DNA of 64,000 bases from Pseudomonadota bacterium (GTDB lineage Bacteria; Desulfobacterota; Desulfobulbia; Desulfobulbales; JAGXFP01). Made by a program: the position numbers and the translations under genes. The DNA lies in assembly GCA_018823285.1 (NCBI GenBank), contig JAHJIQ010000076.1, positions 32,141-96,140 of the forward strand, in the 5' to 3' direction. The stretch's first letter is position 1. Every line of letters starts with the position of its first letter. Positions 25,292 through 34,663 of this stretch are shown piece after piece. Below the pieces are notes generated by a model. It did not search any database. It saw nothing but the letters and a program-made list of their open reading frames with translations, and was not told where the DNA came from.

Positions 25292-26050
25292 TTACTGGAT
25301 CAACCGGCGGTGCAGCATGACAACGGCCAGCCAGACCGTGAAAAAGGTCAACAGCAGCGAGCCCGCGATTTCGAGGAGCCACGGCCCCTGGATTTGCCCG
25401 TAGCAGAACATCCGGGCCAGGTTGACGATCGGGGTGAGGGGGAGAAACTCGAAGATGAGCCTGGCCTTCGGCGCCATGGTTTTCAATGAAAAGAAGATGC
25501 CGGAGAAAAGAAAAAGCGGGGTGATCACGAGCGAAATAAAATAATTGAAAAAGTCATAGTTGGTGGCTAAAGCGGTCATGATCAGGCCGAAGGCGGCGAA
25601 AAAAACCCCGGAGAGAAAAAGAACCGGCAAGAGGGCAATAGTCCAGCCCGAGGGCCAGACCCCGAACAGGGGGAGGGTGGCGAGCATGATGACGCCGGCA
25701 AAGACCCCTTTGCTGGCCGCCCAGAAAATTTCCCCGAGGACGAGATCCGTCACCCCGAGCGGGGTGGTCAGGATCGCTTCGTAGGTTTTCTGGACGGAGA
25801 GCCTGGTGTAGGCGCCGTAAGTTGTTTCAAAGGCCGCGCTGTACATGACCGAGGAGGCAACGAGACCCGGAGCGATGAATTGCAGGTAACTCAAGCCGTC
25901 AATGAGTTCAATGTTGCGGCCCAGGCCATAGCCCATGGCCAGCAGAAAGAGCAGGGGCTGACCCAGATTGCCGATCAGGGAAGACAGGACGAACTTGCGC
26001 CAGACCCGGAAGTTACGCATCCAGATGGTATGGAAACTCAATCCGTTCAT
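25292..26050 (-). CDS. ABC-2-type transporter permease
   Basis: 252 aa with about six hydrophobic segments and the start IWMRNFRVWRKFVLSSLIGNL, then LPLFGVWPSG and LFLSGVFFAAFG, the ABC2-membrane pattern. Its ATG overlaps the stop of the ATPase gene (ATGA). NodJ/DrrB-like exporter partner of the ATPase upstream. Cargo unknown. Confidence 0.87.
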   Translation of the reverse strand: MNGLSFHTIWMRNFRVWRKFVLSSLIGNLGQPLLFLLAMGYGLGRNIELIDGLSYLQFIAPGLVASSVMYSAAFETTYGAYTRLSVQKTYEAILTTPLGVTDLVLGEIFWAASKGVFAGVIMLATLPLFGVWPSGWTIALLPVLFLSGVFFAAFGLIMTALATNYDFFNYFISLVITPLFLFSGIFFSLKTMAPKARLIFEFLPLTPIVNLARMFCYGQIQGPWLLEIAGSLLLTFFTVWLAVVMLHRRLIQ

Positions 26051-27018
26051 GACTCCCTCAACGACCTGCCGGTGAGTTGAATAAAAAGATCCTCAAGGTT
26101 GGCCGGACGTCTTACCCATCGACTGGTCCGGGCCAGCAGTTTTTCCAGATGGTCGCATTTCTCTCTGGTGTAGATGTAGAGGTTGCCGTAGGCGCGTTCA
26201 ATGGTCGCATCGCAGTCGGAAAAGGATGCCGCAAGTTCGTCGAGCTCGGCGATTGATCCTTCAACCTCGAAAACCTCCAATCCAACCAGGTCCATGATCA
26301 GCTGCTGCGGTTCCCCCTGGGCGACGATCCTTCCCTTGTCCATGATCAGCACCCGGTTGCTGAGCCGTGATACTTCATCCAGGTAGTGACTGGTCAGGAG
26401 CATGGTCGTCCCCTGTTCCCGCAGGATTTCCAGTCGCTCCCACATCAGGTGCCGGGCCTGTGGGTCGAGGCCGATGGTCGGTTCGTCGAGGATCAAAAGC
26501 TGCGGGTCGTTGATCAGGGCACGGGCCAGGAGGAGCCTTCGGCGCTGGCCTCCGGAGAGGTGGTCGATAATCTCGTCCCGTCGGTTGTGCAGGGCAAAAA
26601 AATGAAGCAGTTCATCTGCTTTTTTCAACGCGATTTTTCGCGGGATATTGAAGTAGCCGGCGTAGGTGAGCAGGTTTTCGGCCACGGTGAGATCCGGATC
26701 CAGACTGTCTGCCTGGGGAACAACACCGATCAAGCGTTTGACCTGACGGTGGAATTCGGGAATCTCGCGGCCAAGAAGAGAGATTTTGCCGGAAGTCTTG
26801 CGGACGAGGCCCAGCAGAATGTTGATGGTGGTGGTTTTTCCCGCGCCGTTCGGCCCCAGAAAACCCAGGCATTCCCCCGGCTGAATGGCAAAGGAAATGT
26901 TGTCGACGGCGGTGCGGCCGGAAAAATTTTTACAAAGACTGCCGACCGAAACCACCGGTCCGGCTGTCGTTTTGGGCTGCGTGGGTGCTGCCGGTATTTG
27001 AGAAATGGGCTCAGTCAT
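26047..27018 (-). CDS. ABC transporter ATP-binding protein (NodI/DrrA-like)
   Basis: 323 aa from ATG 27018 (a TTG one codon upstream also opens the frame). Walker A LGPNGAGKTTTI, signature HLSGGQRRRLLLARAL and Walker B LLILDEPTIGLDP are intact, with the H-loop in LLTSHYLDEVS. A C-terminal regulatory region of about 80 residues follows, and the final portion contains RPANLEDLFIQLTGRSL as in DrrA/NodI. Forms an exporter with the downstream permease. Cargo unknown. Confidence 0.9.
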   Translation of the reverse strand: MTEPISQIPAAPTQPKTTAGPVVSVGSLCKNFSGRTAVDNISFAIQPGECLGFLGPNGAGKTTTINILLGLVRKTSGKISLLGREIPEFHRQVKRLIGVVPQADSLDPDLTVAENLLTYAGYFNIPRKIALKKADELLHFFALHNRRDEIIDHLSGGQRRRLLLARALINDPQLLILDEPTIGLDPQARHLMWERLEILREQGTTMLLTSHYLDEVSRLSNRVLIMDKGRIVAQGEPQQLIMDLVGLEVFEVEGSIAELDELAASFSDCDATIERAYGNLYIYTREKCDHLEKLLARTSRWVRRPANLEDLFIQLTGRSLRES

Positions 27019-27211
27019 CAAAAATTATTACCCGGGAGTGGTGAACACGGTTATTTTACATAAAGGTGCATAATCCAAAAGGAATAATGTGGGTACCATA
27101 CTTGAAAGTGAACCGCAAGCGGGGAGGGGTTGAAGGGGGCCGGACAGAGAAGAGTTCGTTGGCAGAAATTCGATGGGAATCAGCTGAAAATTCGATGCAG
27201 GAAAAGGGAAC

Positions 27212-27601
27212 ATGAACAACACGATTAAGGGTGTTCTGTGGTCCGGGCTGGTGTTGCCGGGTCTGGGTGAGCTGGTGCTGAAATGCTACCGGCGCGGCGC
27301 TGCCCTGGTGCTGACGGTTTCGGTCTGCATGGTTCTGATCGTTGCGAAGATAGTGAGGCAGGCCAATGACCTTTTTGCGAAAATCGAAGCGACGGGAGTG
27401 GCGATCAGCACGGATGATGTGGCAGGCGTGGTTGTTGAGCTGCTGCCCGATTCAGGAGGCCCGTCCTACCGTGTTCTGATGTTTATCATCGCCGGGTGCT
27501 GGCTCTTCAGCATTGTGGATGTGATCATGATCGCAAAAAAACTCGAGCGTATGAAACAGACCCCGACCCGGGATCTGACTGATTCAGTGAAATGGGAATA
27601 A
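27212..27601 (+). CDS. Small double-membrane-span protein, uncharacterised
   Basis: 129 aa with hydrophobic segments about 7-25 plus 30-46 and 87-108, joined by a soluble stretch (AKIEATGVAISTDDVAG). The start LWSGLVLPGLGELVLK resembles small membrane families with an LPGxG-type turn. It ends overlapping the start of the truA frame. I do not recognise a specific family. Confidence 0.6.
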   Translation: MNNTIKGVLWSGLVLPGLGELVLKCYRRGAALVLTVSVCMVLIVAKIVRQANDLFAKIEATGVAISTDDVAGVVVELLPDSGGPSYRVLMFIIAGCWLFSIVDVIMIAKKLERMKQTPTRDLTDSVKWE

Positions 27602-27630
27602 GGGGGAGCGACCCCCAGGTGAAACAAGTC

Positions 27631-28443
27631 ATGAAGAAATCCTCTCCCGCAGCGGGCTTACATCGTTACCGGCTGACCCTTGAATATGACGGCACCGGCT
27701 TCAGCGGCTGGCAGAAACAGACCGATGCCCGGACCATCCAGGGTGCGCTGCTGGTTGCGGCCGCCGAGATCTTTGCCGATGACAAGGTCGATCTCCAGGG
27801 GAACGGCCGCACTGATGCCGGGGTTCATGCCCTCAATTACACGGCCCACCTGGAAACCAGGGGCGCAAGGCTGCCGCCGGAAACCATCGTCAACCGTTTC
27901 AACGACCTGCTGCCGGCCGGGATCGGTGTGCGGGAAGCCGTTCCCTGTGATATCCGCTTCCATGCCCGGCACAACTGCATCGGCCGGAGCTACCTGTACC
28001 AGATCGCCAGGTGCAAAACGGTTTTTCACAAGAAATATGTCTGGTGGATCAAGGAAAAACTTGATTCAAGAGCCATGGCCGAGACCGCCCGGATCTTTGC
28101 CGGAATGCACAACTTTGCCTCTTTTGCGGAAAAGATGGAGCTGAAAAAGTCGACCATGGTCCTTTTGAACGGGGTCTATCTTTATGAAGATGAGGAGATG
28201 CTCCGGTTGCGGGTGATCGGCTCGCACTTTCTCTGGAAAATGGTGCGGCGTCTGGCCGGGGTACTGGTGGAGGTGGGCAGGGGGAATCTTTCGAAAAGCG
28301 AGGTGGAAGCATTTCTCGCCGGGCCGTCGGATGCGCCCAGCCGATTAACTGCTCCCGCGGGTGGGCTCTTTTTCGAGCAGGCCTTCTATGACCAGGCGGA
28401 ATTTGCCGATTTTCTCGCCTGGGCGGAGGAAGAGGCGTTATGA
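27631..28443 (+). CDS. truA: tRNA pseudouridine(38-40) synthase
   Basis: 270 aa from ATG 27631 (AGGTG 9 nt upstream); an ATG 39 nt earlier overlaps the previous gene. The catalytic Asp is in GNGRTDAGVHALNYTAHLE, and RSYLYQI and GSHFLWKMVRRLAG are family signatures. It converts U38-U40 in the anticodon arm of tRNAs to pseudouridine. It ends 6 nt into the convergent tpiA-like gene. Confidence 0.94.
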   Translation: MKKSSPAAGLHRYRLTLEYDGTGFSGWQKQTDARTIQGALLVAAAEIFADDKVDLQGNGRTDAGVHALNYTAHLETRGARLPPETIVNRFNDLLPAGIGVREAVPCDIRFHARHNCIGRSYLYQIARCKTVFHKKYVWWIKEKLDSRAMAETARIFAGMHNFASFAEKMELKKSTMVLLNGVYLYEDEEMLRLRVIGSHFLWKMVRRLAGVLVEVGRGNLSKSEVEAFLAGPSDAPSRLTAPAGGLFFEQAFYDQAEFADFLAWAEEEAL

Positions 28444-29133
28444 ACCGGCGATAGCACAGATCCGGACAAATTCCTCCACATCGAGGCTCGCGGTTCCCAC
28501 CATCAATCCGGACACCCCGGCAATCCCCAGATAGTCCGCAGCATTCTCACCATTGACCGAGCCGCCATAAAGGATTGGGGCTTGCGGGGCCAGGGACTGA
28601 ATCTCCCTGACTCCAAGTCTGACCTCTGCCACGGAATGGGCTCTGTCAATACCGATGGCCTCAACCGGACCGTAGCCGATGATCAATTTATTCAGATCAC
28701 CCTCATCCATGGCCGCCAGTTGGGCTCGGGCATAGGGCTGATCAATGCAGACGATCGGTTGGATATCGGCGGCAACGGCCTGATTCACTTTATTGGCGAT
28801 GTCCTGGTTTGTTTCGTGGAAGTATCGCCTCCGCTCAGAATGGCCGAGAATGGCGAAGTCGACCATCCCCTGCACCATTTCAGCGGCAATCGCCCCGGTA
28901 TAGGATCCGAGGGGGAAGGGCGACAGGTCCTGGGTTGCCAGGGAGAGGTGATGAATACCTCCCTGGTTTCTTATCATCCGCATGATCGGCGCCAGATAAA
29001 CCATTGGCGGGGCGAGGATCACCTTGAGCTGCGGAACGGGATGATAAAGCCTGGAGAACTCATTTAGCCAGTTCTCCGTCTGGGCCATGGTTTTATGGGA
29101 CTTCCAGTTTGCCAGCAGGTAAGTTGTTTTCAT
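28438..29133 (-). CDS. Triosephosphate isomerase-like protein with altered active site
   Basis: 231 aa from ATG 29133, giving the N-terminus KTTYLLANWKSHKTMAQ. The NWK lysine, FAILGHSERRRYF with the electrophilic His, and YGGSVNGENAADYLG are kept. The catalytic Glu position is not: TPI normally has (A)YEPVWAIG, whereas here it is IIGYGPVEAIGID, so Gly stands at the Glu site and a Glu three residues later. Length is short (231, versus about 250). So it may be a divergent or inactive paralogue with another role. The stretch upstream of the ATG is open for a further 31 codons but has no ribosome site. Confidence 0.8.
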   Translation of the reverse strand: MKTTYLLANWKSHKTMAQTENWLNEFSRLYHPVPQLKVILAPPMVYLAPIMRMIRNQGGIHHLSLATQDLSPFPLGSYTGAIAAEMVQGMVDFAILGHSERRRYFHETNQDIANKVNQAVAADIQPIVCIDQPYARAQLAAMDEGDLNKLIIGYGPVEAIGIDRAHSVAEVRLGVREIQSLAPQAPILYGGSVNGENAADYLGIAGVSGLMVGTASLDVEEFVRICAIAGS

Positions 29134-29438
29134 TGGGTATCCCGGAACAACACGTCTGGTTCCTTTCCTGCCGGATGACAGTGTCTTCACCGTTTCTGAA
29201 GGATTCTTATGATTGCCCGGCCTCAATCTCTGCCGGACAAAGCCTATCGGTCACTGAAGCACGAGGCTGGAAGATCCGGCCTGCTGAAAAAATAAGTGCC
29301 TCTTAAGCAAACCCCGCTATTCGTTTTCTGGATCGGAGTCTTCGCTACCTCCGGGTCTGGCCAGGAATGACAGATCTTTTTAAAAAGTCGGGCCGGACTC
29401 GGAGTCTACGCTCCGCTTACCTGATCCGGCATCCAGGA
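29134..29438. other. Intergenic region with repeat-like segments
   Basis: No gene seen. 29420-29436 (CCTGATCCGGCATCCAG) is the exact reverse complement of 59031-59047, a common repeat-type sequence. The middle holds short inverted patterns such as CTCCGGGTCTGG with no clear terminator. Confidence 0.4.
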
Positions 29439-31154
29439 TTATATCAGGTTTCCGATCTGCTGCAGCCTTGCGCTCAATTCCTGTGAAATGCCATCAAGAT
29501 CCGCGAAACCACCGCCCGCCTGAGACAATGGTCCTTTCACCTTTTCCATGACCCCGTCTTTGAGTTTTTGTTCGAACTTGGCGGTCTGGCTCTTTAAGGT
29601 GTTGGCAACGGCCTTTTCGAGAATCTTGTCCAGATCGGAACTGAGTTCCATTTTGTAGTTATCAATGGTCCCGGTGATCTTTGCTCTTCCGCTGAGATCG
29701 GTGATACCGGACAAGGCGTCGGCGATCGCCCGGGAGGCTGCATCGCTTTCCCGGTCAGAGGCGGAGGGGGAGAATTTTGCCGATTTCAATCCGGCCCGGA
29801 TATCCACATTGATCTCCTGTTCTTTAAGAACCGCCTGCACTGTGAGATCGAGAGTCCCGCCGGTGAGGGTTGCCGGGAGATTCTGATCGCTGTTCAACGT
29901 TGCTTTCTCAAGGGAATACTCTTTTATTTTTATCTGGACCGTGTCGTGGGACTGTGCCGGTTTGATATGGTCAAGAGTACCAGCAAAGCTTACGGCACGG
30001 ATGCCCTGCAGAGAGTCCCCGGCGAAGGAAAAGGTGAGGGGAGCTCCGAGGATATCCTGGTCGGGGGTGACGTTTTTAATCGACCCGGTAAAGCTTCCTG
30101 CGGCAATCTGCACGGAAGCGGAAATATTGCGGATCAGGAAATCGGGCAGGGGCTCATCCTCCGTGAATCGCACCACAACCCCTTTTCCTCTTGCCGGTTT
30201 GATTGTTTCGCTGCCGTTTTTCTTCTCCTTTGCCCTTTCCAGAAGAGGTTGTGCCTTTGTATACCAGGACAGAGCCTGCTCAATCATGCCGCCTGTTTGC
30301 TCGCCAAAAAGGAGGGGACTCAAGTTTGCCAACCCCTTTGCCGAGAGGCTGTATTTTTCGCTCAGCCTTTTGATGTCCTGCTGGGGAGCCTCCTGAATTT
30401 TCGCGAGGCGTGTCCGGTAGGAATCGGAGAGGGTTGCAAAGTCCTTTTGCGCGGATTTCAGCCGGTCAAGATCCGCCTGGATTTCTTTCCTAATGGCGGA
30501 AAGCTCGCCCATTCCGCCCAGGATCCCGGCGAAACCGGAGCTTGATTTGACTTTGTTGAGACGTTCCCGGTACAGGGCGAGTTTCTTTTTGTCCGGGAGC
30601 TCGGCAAGCTGCTGTTTCCATCTGGCGCTGTCCGCCTTGATCTCGTCCTGATACTCATTGGCGAGGTCGATGGTCAGCAGTTTTTCTTTGGCCAGAATCT
30701 CTTTGGCATCCGGGATCTGCAGGCTGGGCATTTTGAAGCCCTTCGATTCTCTGGGGGGGGGAGAATCTTTTTTCCGGGCAGCATATTCCGGCAGGGCGCC
30801 GGATTTCCGGCGTGCCGTGTCCGGGCGGATTCCATCCACAACCATTTCATTGACAATGATCTTTCTCTGCAGCAGTTTCATCGTGTCAATCGATACCGTG
30901 ATCCGGTCGATTTCCACACTGTTGCGCATCGGGTTGTCCGGATTGGTGATCTGAAGATCGGCTAATTCGAGTCCGGCAGGAAAAAAGGAGACGTCTGCCC
31001 CGCCGAGATTGACCCTGGCTCCGACCAGTTTGCTTCCCTGCATTTCGACGAGGCCCTGAATAAAGCCATCGGCAAAAAAGAAAGTGAACAGGAAGATGAA
31101 AGCGGCAACACCGCCAAAGACGCCCAAACCCTGCCAGCGGATCATCGTTTTCAT
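29439..31154 (-). CDS. TIGR03545-family AsmA-like envelope protein
   Basis: 571 aa. One N-terminal membrane segment (about 10-32), then an AsmA/lipid-transport-like beta region (GARVNLGGADVSFFPAGLEL, IDTMKLLQRKIIVNEM), then a long Lys/Glu/Ala helical section (about 150-320) and a C-terminal beta region (VVRFTEDEPLPDFLIRNISA). It corresponds to the TIGR03545 conserved family, found in Desulfobacterota and some Gammaproteobacteria together with TIGR03546. Its ATG overlaps the stop of the TIGR03546 gene (ATGA). Likely in cell-envelope lipid handling, but function is not established. Confidence 0.85.
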   Translation of the reverse strand: MKTMIRWQGLGVFGGVAAFIFLFTFFFADGFIQGLVEMQGSKLVGARVNLGGADVSFFPAGLELADLQITNPDNPMRNSVEIDRITVSIDTMKLLQRKIIVNEMVVDGIRPDTARRKSGALPEYAARKKDSPPPRESKGFKMPSLQIPDAKEILAKEKLLTIDLANEYQDEIKADSARWKQQLAELPDKKKLALYRERLNKVKSSSGFAGILGGMGELSAIRKEIQADLDRLKSAQKDFATLSDSYRTRLAKIQEAPQQDIKRLSEKYSLSAKGLANLSPLLFGEQTGGMIEQALSWYTKAQPLLERAKEKKNGSETIKPARGKGVVVRFTEDEPLPDFLIRNISASVQIAAGSFTGSIKNVTPDQDILGAPLTFSFAGDSLQGIRAVSFAGTLDHIKPAQSHDTVQIKIKEYSLEKATLNSDQNLPATLTGGTLDLTVQAVLKEQEINVDIRAGLKSAKFSPSASDRESDAASRAIADALSGITDLSGRAKITGTIDNYKMELSSDLDKILEKAVANTLKSQTAKFEQKLKDGVMEKVKGPLSQAGGGFADLDGISQELSARLQQIGNLI

Positions 31155-31672
31155 GCCGCACCTCCCATGCCGGTGATCGATTTGTAGAGAGTGTAAAGCT
31201 TGCTCGCCATGAAGAACTTCATAAGTCGGCTCCGTTCAACCCAGCGCAGGACGTGGTCGCGGTATCTGACGACAAGAAGGCTGGACAGGAAATACATCGG
31301 GGCAAAAAGGACCACCGAAAAGGCAAGACTGCCCATAACGATGGAGTTGTTGAAGTTTTCCAGGCGGAACAGGGTTGTGTTGTAGAGTGCGGTCCACAGG
31401 GAGTTGAGCGGGCCCATGGTCAGCAGGGCAATTCCGATCAGGTTGAAAAGAGGGTCGAGCAGGTAGGCAATGCCGGTAAAAACCAGTAACCCGAGCAGGA
31501 ACGTTGACAGGTTTGCCCGGAGAATACAGACCAGGAAGAGGACCAGAATGTTGTGGGGGCTTGCCAGCGGGGTCAATCCGGCAACCATCGCAAAACAAAA
31601 GGCGAGGCTGATCTGGCCGGGCTCGGCGTCTGAATTCAGGACCTTTAAAAATCTGGCGATTAATTTAAGCAT
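31151..31672 (-). CDS. TIGR03546-family membrane protein
   Basis: 173 aa from ATG 31672 (GGAGAAAAAAA before it). About five hydrophobic segments, with the conserved AEPGQISLAFCFAMVAGLTP and SPHNILVLFLVCILRANLS at the start. It is the partner of TIGR03545: in both families the two genes are adjacent, and here they overlap by 4 nt. Probably one complex in the envelope. Function not established. Confidence 0.85.
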   Translation of the reverse strand: MLKLIARFLKVLNSDAEPGQISLAFCFAMVAGLTPLASPHNILVLFLVCILRANLSTFLLGLLVFTGIAYLLDPLFNLIGIALLTMGPLNSLWTALYNTTLFRLENFNNSIVMGSLAFSVVLFAPMYFLSSLLVVRYRDHVLRWVERSRLMKFFMASKLYTLYKSITGMGGAA

Positions 31673-31910
31673 TTTTTTTCTCCGGCGGGGCAAGAGGTTG
31701 ATCGGCTGAAGATGCGTTCATGGAAAAGGCTATAACAGATGATCCTCTCTCGTCAAATGCTTCCGGGAAAAACGGAATGTGCCAGGGAAGCAGGCAGGGT
31801 GAACAGGGAAAGAGCCCCTCAGGGTGAATTCCCGGTCTGCAGCGCCATTCGGTCTGAACAGGAGGGTTCAGCCGGGGGGCAGGGGCTGGGTATTGAATGT
31901 TCCGGCGCAA

Positions 31911-33344
31911 TCAGCTTTGTCTGCTTTTGATATAAAACAGCAGGCCCAGCAGACAGACGCCGACGAGCAACATGATTCGGGTCGACCACTGTTTGAAAAA
32001 GGAGGCAATTGCATGTCTGGTCCGCAGGCCCTCAAGGTCATTGTTCAACTCCACGCCGTCGAAATTGGATACGGTGTAGATGGATGGGTTGATGCGGTAC
32101 ACCCTCATCAGAACCGGGTCGGCAACCAGCATTTCTCCGTTGAGGAGCAGGAAGTCCTCGGGGTTGCCACCCTTGGGGTCGGTAAGTTTGGTGATGGGAT
32201 CTCCCATGCCGCTGAAGATCCTGATTTCGCTTCCGAACATCTCAGTTTCGCTGGTCAGGCCGAGCCACCACCTGCCGGAAGGGTCCTTGGCCAGGGAAAT
32301 CGGCCGGTCGATCATGACCCCGGAATTTCCCGGGTCCTTCATCTTCTCCGCCTGCTTTGCAATGAGTTTTTTCAGCTCTTCCGGGTTTAACTGTGTCAGG
32401 TTCTTCAGGCCGCCGGGAGTCGTGAAACTTTCGAGGCTGACCAGGGGAGAGGCGTTCCGGTCAAGGTCTGCGTTATTGTCGATTTTGTATTTGATCACCC
32501 GGGCATTGAAGGTATCGCAAAGATAGAGCCTGCCGTCGTCGATGAACATATCGTTGGGGAAACTGACGTCCGTGTCCAAGATTCTGGTGTCTCTGCCATT
32601 CAGGCCATGGGAAAGGAGGCGACCGCCCAGAGTGTCTGCAATGTAGAGCACCCGGGCCTTTTCGTTGACGAGAAAGCGAAAGGCGTCCTTGATGGCAAAC
32701 TCGCCGGTCGGACTGATGTCCTCGCAGGTGAGGGTGCCGAGGGTGCAGTGACGAATCCGGCCGGACCCCCTTTCGCCGATGATGACGCTGTTGTCTTCGA
32801 GGAGGCTGATATCCGCAACCGGCGGAGTGATGCCAAGGTCGGAGAGGGTGGTTACGCTGTGCAACCCACCGGATTTCCGGTAGTGGAATATTTTGCCGGC
32901 GGCGGAGATGATCAGGGAGTCCCTGTTCTCGCTGATCCGTGACGGGCCGAGCTGGTTGAGCTTGTAAACGTTGGCAAAGGACCAGAAGCGCAAGCCGATA
33001 AAGATGAAGAGAATGACCAGCAGGCCGACCGCAACGATCGTCAGGCCGGAATCCGTTCCGGTCCGGCCCTGGTATGATTTGGAGGTGAAACGGCCCGGAT
33101 CGACCTCATCCTTTCCTGAGATTTTTTGATGATGGTTCCGGGCGGATTTCGCAGGAGCGGGCGGTTTCTCTGCCGGTGGTGAGGGCGTCTCTTCCATTTG
33201 CAGCTTTAATTCCGGCTGCTCTTTTCTGATGGCGATCCGGGTTGCGCAATGCGGGCATTTGATGAATACCTTTTTGTTGGCGGGAATTTTTTCATCGGCG
33301 ATTTCGCCGATAGTCTTTGCACAGGTGTTGCAGTAGATTTTCAT
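31911..33344 (-). CDS. Zinc-ribbon and NHL/beta-propeller membrane protein
   Basis: 477 aa. N-terminal CNTCAK and CPHCAT motifs form a zinc ribbon (about 4-40), like those of MJ0042-type proteins. A charged linker leads to one membrane segment (about 100-122), a beta-propeller-like region with repeated blade patterns (LYIADTLGGRLLSHGLNG, LYLCDTFNARVIKYKIDN), and a C-terminal membrane segment (about 450-470). NHL-type repeats bind ligands on the far side of the membrane. Role unknown. Confidence 0.72.
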   Translation of the reverse strand: MKIYCNTCAKTIGEIADEKIPANKKVFIKCPHCATRIAIRKEQPELKLQMEETPSPPAEKPPAPAKSARNHHQKISGKDEVDPGRFTSKSYQGRTGTDSGLTIVAVGLLVILFIFIGLRFWSFANVYKLNQLGPSRISENRDSLIISAAGKIFHYRKSGGLHSVTTLSDLGITPPVADISLLEDNSVIIGERGSGRIRHCTLGTLTCEDISPTGEFAIKDAFRFLVNEKARVLYIADTLGGRLLSHGLNGRDTRILDTDVSFPNDMFIDDGRLYLCDTFNARVIKYKIDNNADLDRNASPLVSLESFTTPGGLKNLTQLNPEELKKLIAKQAEKMKDPGNSGVMIDRPISLAKDPSGRWWLGLTSETEMFGSEIRIFSGMGDPITKLTDPKGGNPEDFLLLNGEMLVADPVLMRVYRINPSIYTVSNFDGVELNNDLEGLRTRHAIASFFKQWSTRIMLLVGVCLLGLLFYIKSRQS

Positions 33345-33526
33345 TTTTTTCCCTGTTTATTCAAGTCCGCCATTTCCGGGCAGAACTAAATATTGTCCAA
33401 ATGCAGTGTCTGGCAGAAGTGTGAGTGAAGCAATATATTAGGAAACCGGCGTGGAGTCAACGAAGCAGAGTGTCAGGAAAGGCGATCGGAGATCAGCATG
33501 GGCAGCAGGCAGCTCCTGCTTCGGAA

Positions 33527-33565
33527 CAGGGTCATGGCCGAGTGCGGGCTTCGGTCATGACCCTG
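33527..33565 (-). terminator. Large hairpin after the OmpA-like lipoprotein gene
   Basis: 33527-33540 CAGGGTCATGGCCG pairs with 33551-33565 (TCGGTCATGACCCTG) with one mismatch, giving a near 13-bp stem and about 10-nt loop, just 8 nt after the reverse-strand stop. No long T run follows, so it may slow decay rather than terminate strongly. Confidence 0.5.
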
Positions 33566-33572
33566 AGATAAA

Positions 33573-34466
33573 CTACTCTTTAGCCACCAGGATGATTTCT
33601 ATCCGTCTGTTCTGGGCCCGGCCCTCCGGGGTTTCGTTGTCGGCCACCGGTTTGAATTCGCCGTAGGCGACCGCGGAGAGGCTGGCCGGGTCGAGCCCCT
33701 GTTTCTGCAGGAAGCGCGCGACATTGATTGCCCGGGCGGCGGAAAGTTCCCAGTTGGTGGGATAAGTCTGGGCGAGCAGGCCGATGATCTGGACGTTGTC
33801 GGTGTGCCCCTCGATCCGGATCGCCTTGTCGGTGACGTTCATCAGGATGTCGATCACCTTCTGGAGAACCGCCAGCCCTTCTTCCTTGACTTCGGCCTTC
33901 CCGGAATCAAAAAGAACCGCGTCAACCATATTGACGGTGAGTTTGCCCTTCAGCTCGGAAATGGTGACCTGGCCCTTGTCAATCTCGCCCTTCATCGATT
34001 CGATCAGTTCGCCGTAAGTGGCGCTCATCTTCTGGACCGCCTCTTCCTTGCTCTTCTTGAGGCCTTCGTAGTTTTCCCCCAGTTTGGCGAGTTTTCCCTT
34101 CAGGTCCTCGATGGTCAGTTCAAGGTCGGCTATTCTGGTGTCGTAAACGTCTTTCTGGCTGGCCATGGCGGAGCGGAGTTCTTCCAAATCCATATTGAGG
34201 TTCGCGGTCCTGTCTTTTTCAGCGGCAAGGGCTTCGCTGAGCCCTTTGTTTTCCCCGGTCAGAGCGCTTTCGAGAAGGTTTTTTGCCTCGACAAGATCAT
34301 CTCTTTCTTTGACGAGAGCGTTGTATTCTCCCTGCAGGGTGTCCAGGCTGCCGCTGAGAGACTTTGCTTCAGCGTCTTTCTCTTCAAATGTTGATTTCAT
34401 CACGCAGCCAGGGGTGGACAGCAGCAGCGCAACACCCGTAATTATCAGCAATATATTCTTGGTCAT
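33573..34466 (-). CDS. OmpA-family lipoprotein with coiled coil
   Basis: 297 aa. Lipobox region LLSTPGC at about 15-21, then a coiled coil (about 30-175) rich in Lys/Glu/Leu heptads, and an OmpA/MotB domain (about 178-297) with RIEGHTDNVQI, WELSAARAINVARFL and GRAQNRRIEIIL, the peptidoglycan-binding signature. GGAGGACCCC before the ATG. Anchors the outer membrane to peptidoglycan. Confidence 0.9.
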   Translation of the reverse strand: MTKNILLIITGVALLLSTPGCVMKSTFEEKDAEAKSLSGSLDTLQGEYNALVKERDDLVEAKNLLESALTGENKGLSEALAAEKDRTANLNMDLEELRSAMASQKDVYDTRIADLELTIEDLKGKLAKLGENYEGLKKSKEEAVQKMSATYGELIESMKGEIDKGQVTISELKGKLTVNMVDAVLFDSGKAEVKEEGLAVLQKVIDILMNVTDKAIRIEGHTDNVQIIGLLAQTYPTNWELSAARAINVARFLQKQGLDPASLSAVAYGEFKPVADNETPEGRAQNRRIEIILVAKE

Positions 34467-34663
34467 GGGGTCCTCCGGGAATTGATTTTTTCATTTACCG
34501 GAACATTTCCGGAACCGGTCAATCCGGTTGCGATTTATTACCCCATTATTACCCGTGGGGCAATTCTGTCAAATGAATTGCTGGGTTTCGAAAAATTTGA
34601 ACAACCGGAAGTTCCGGGGTTCGCACTCCGGATCGGGATTTGCGCGATTTTTTCGTGCCGGTT

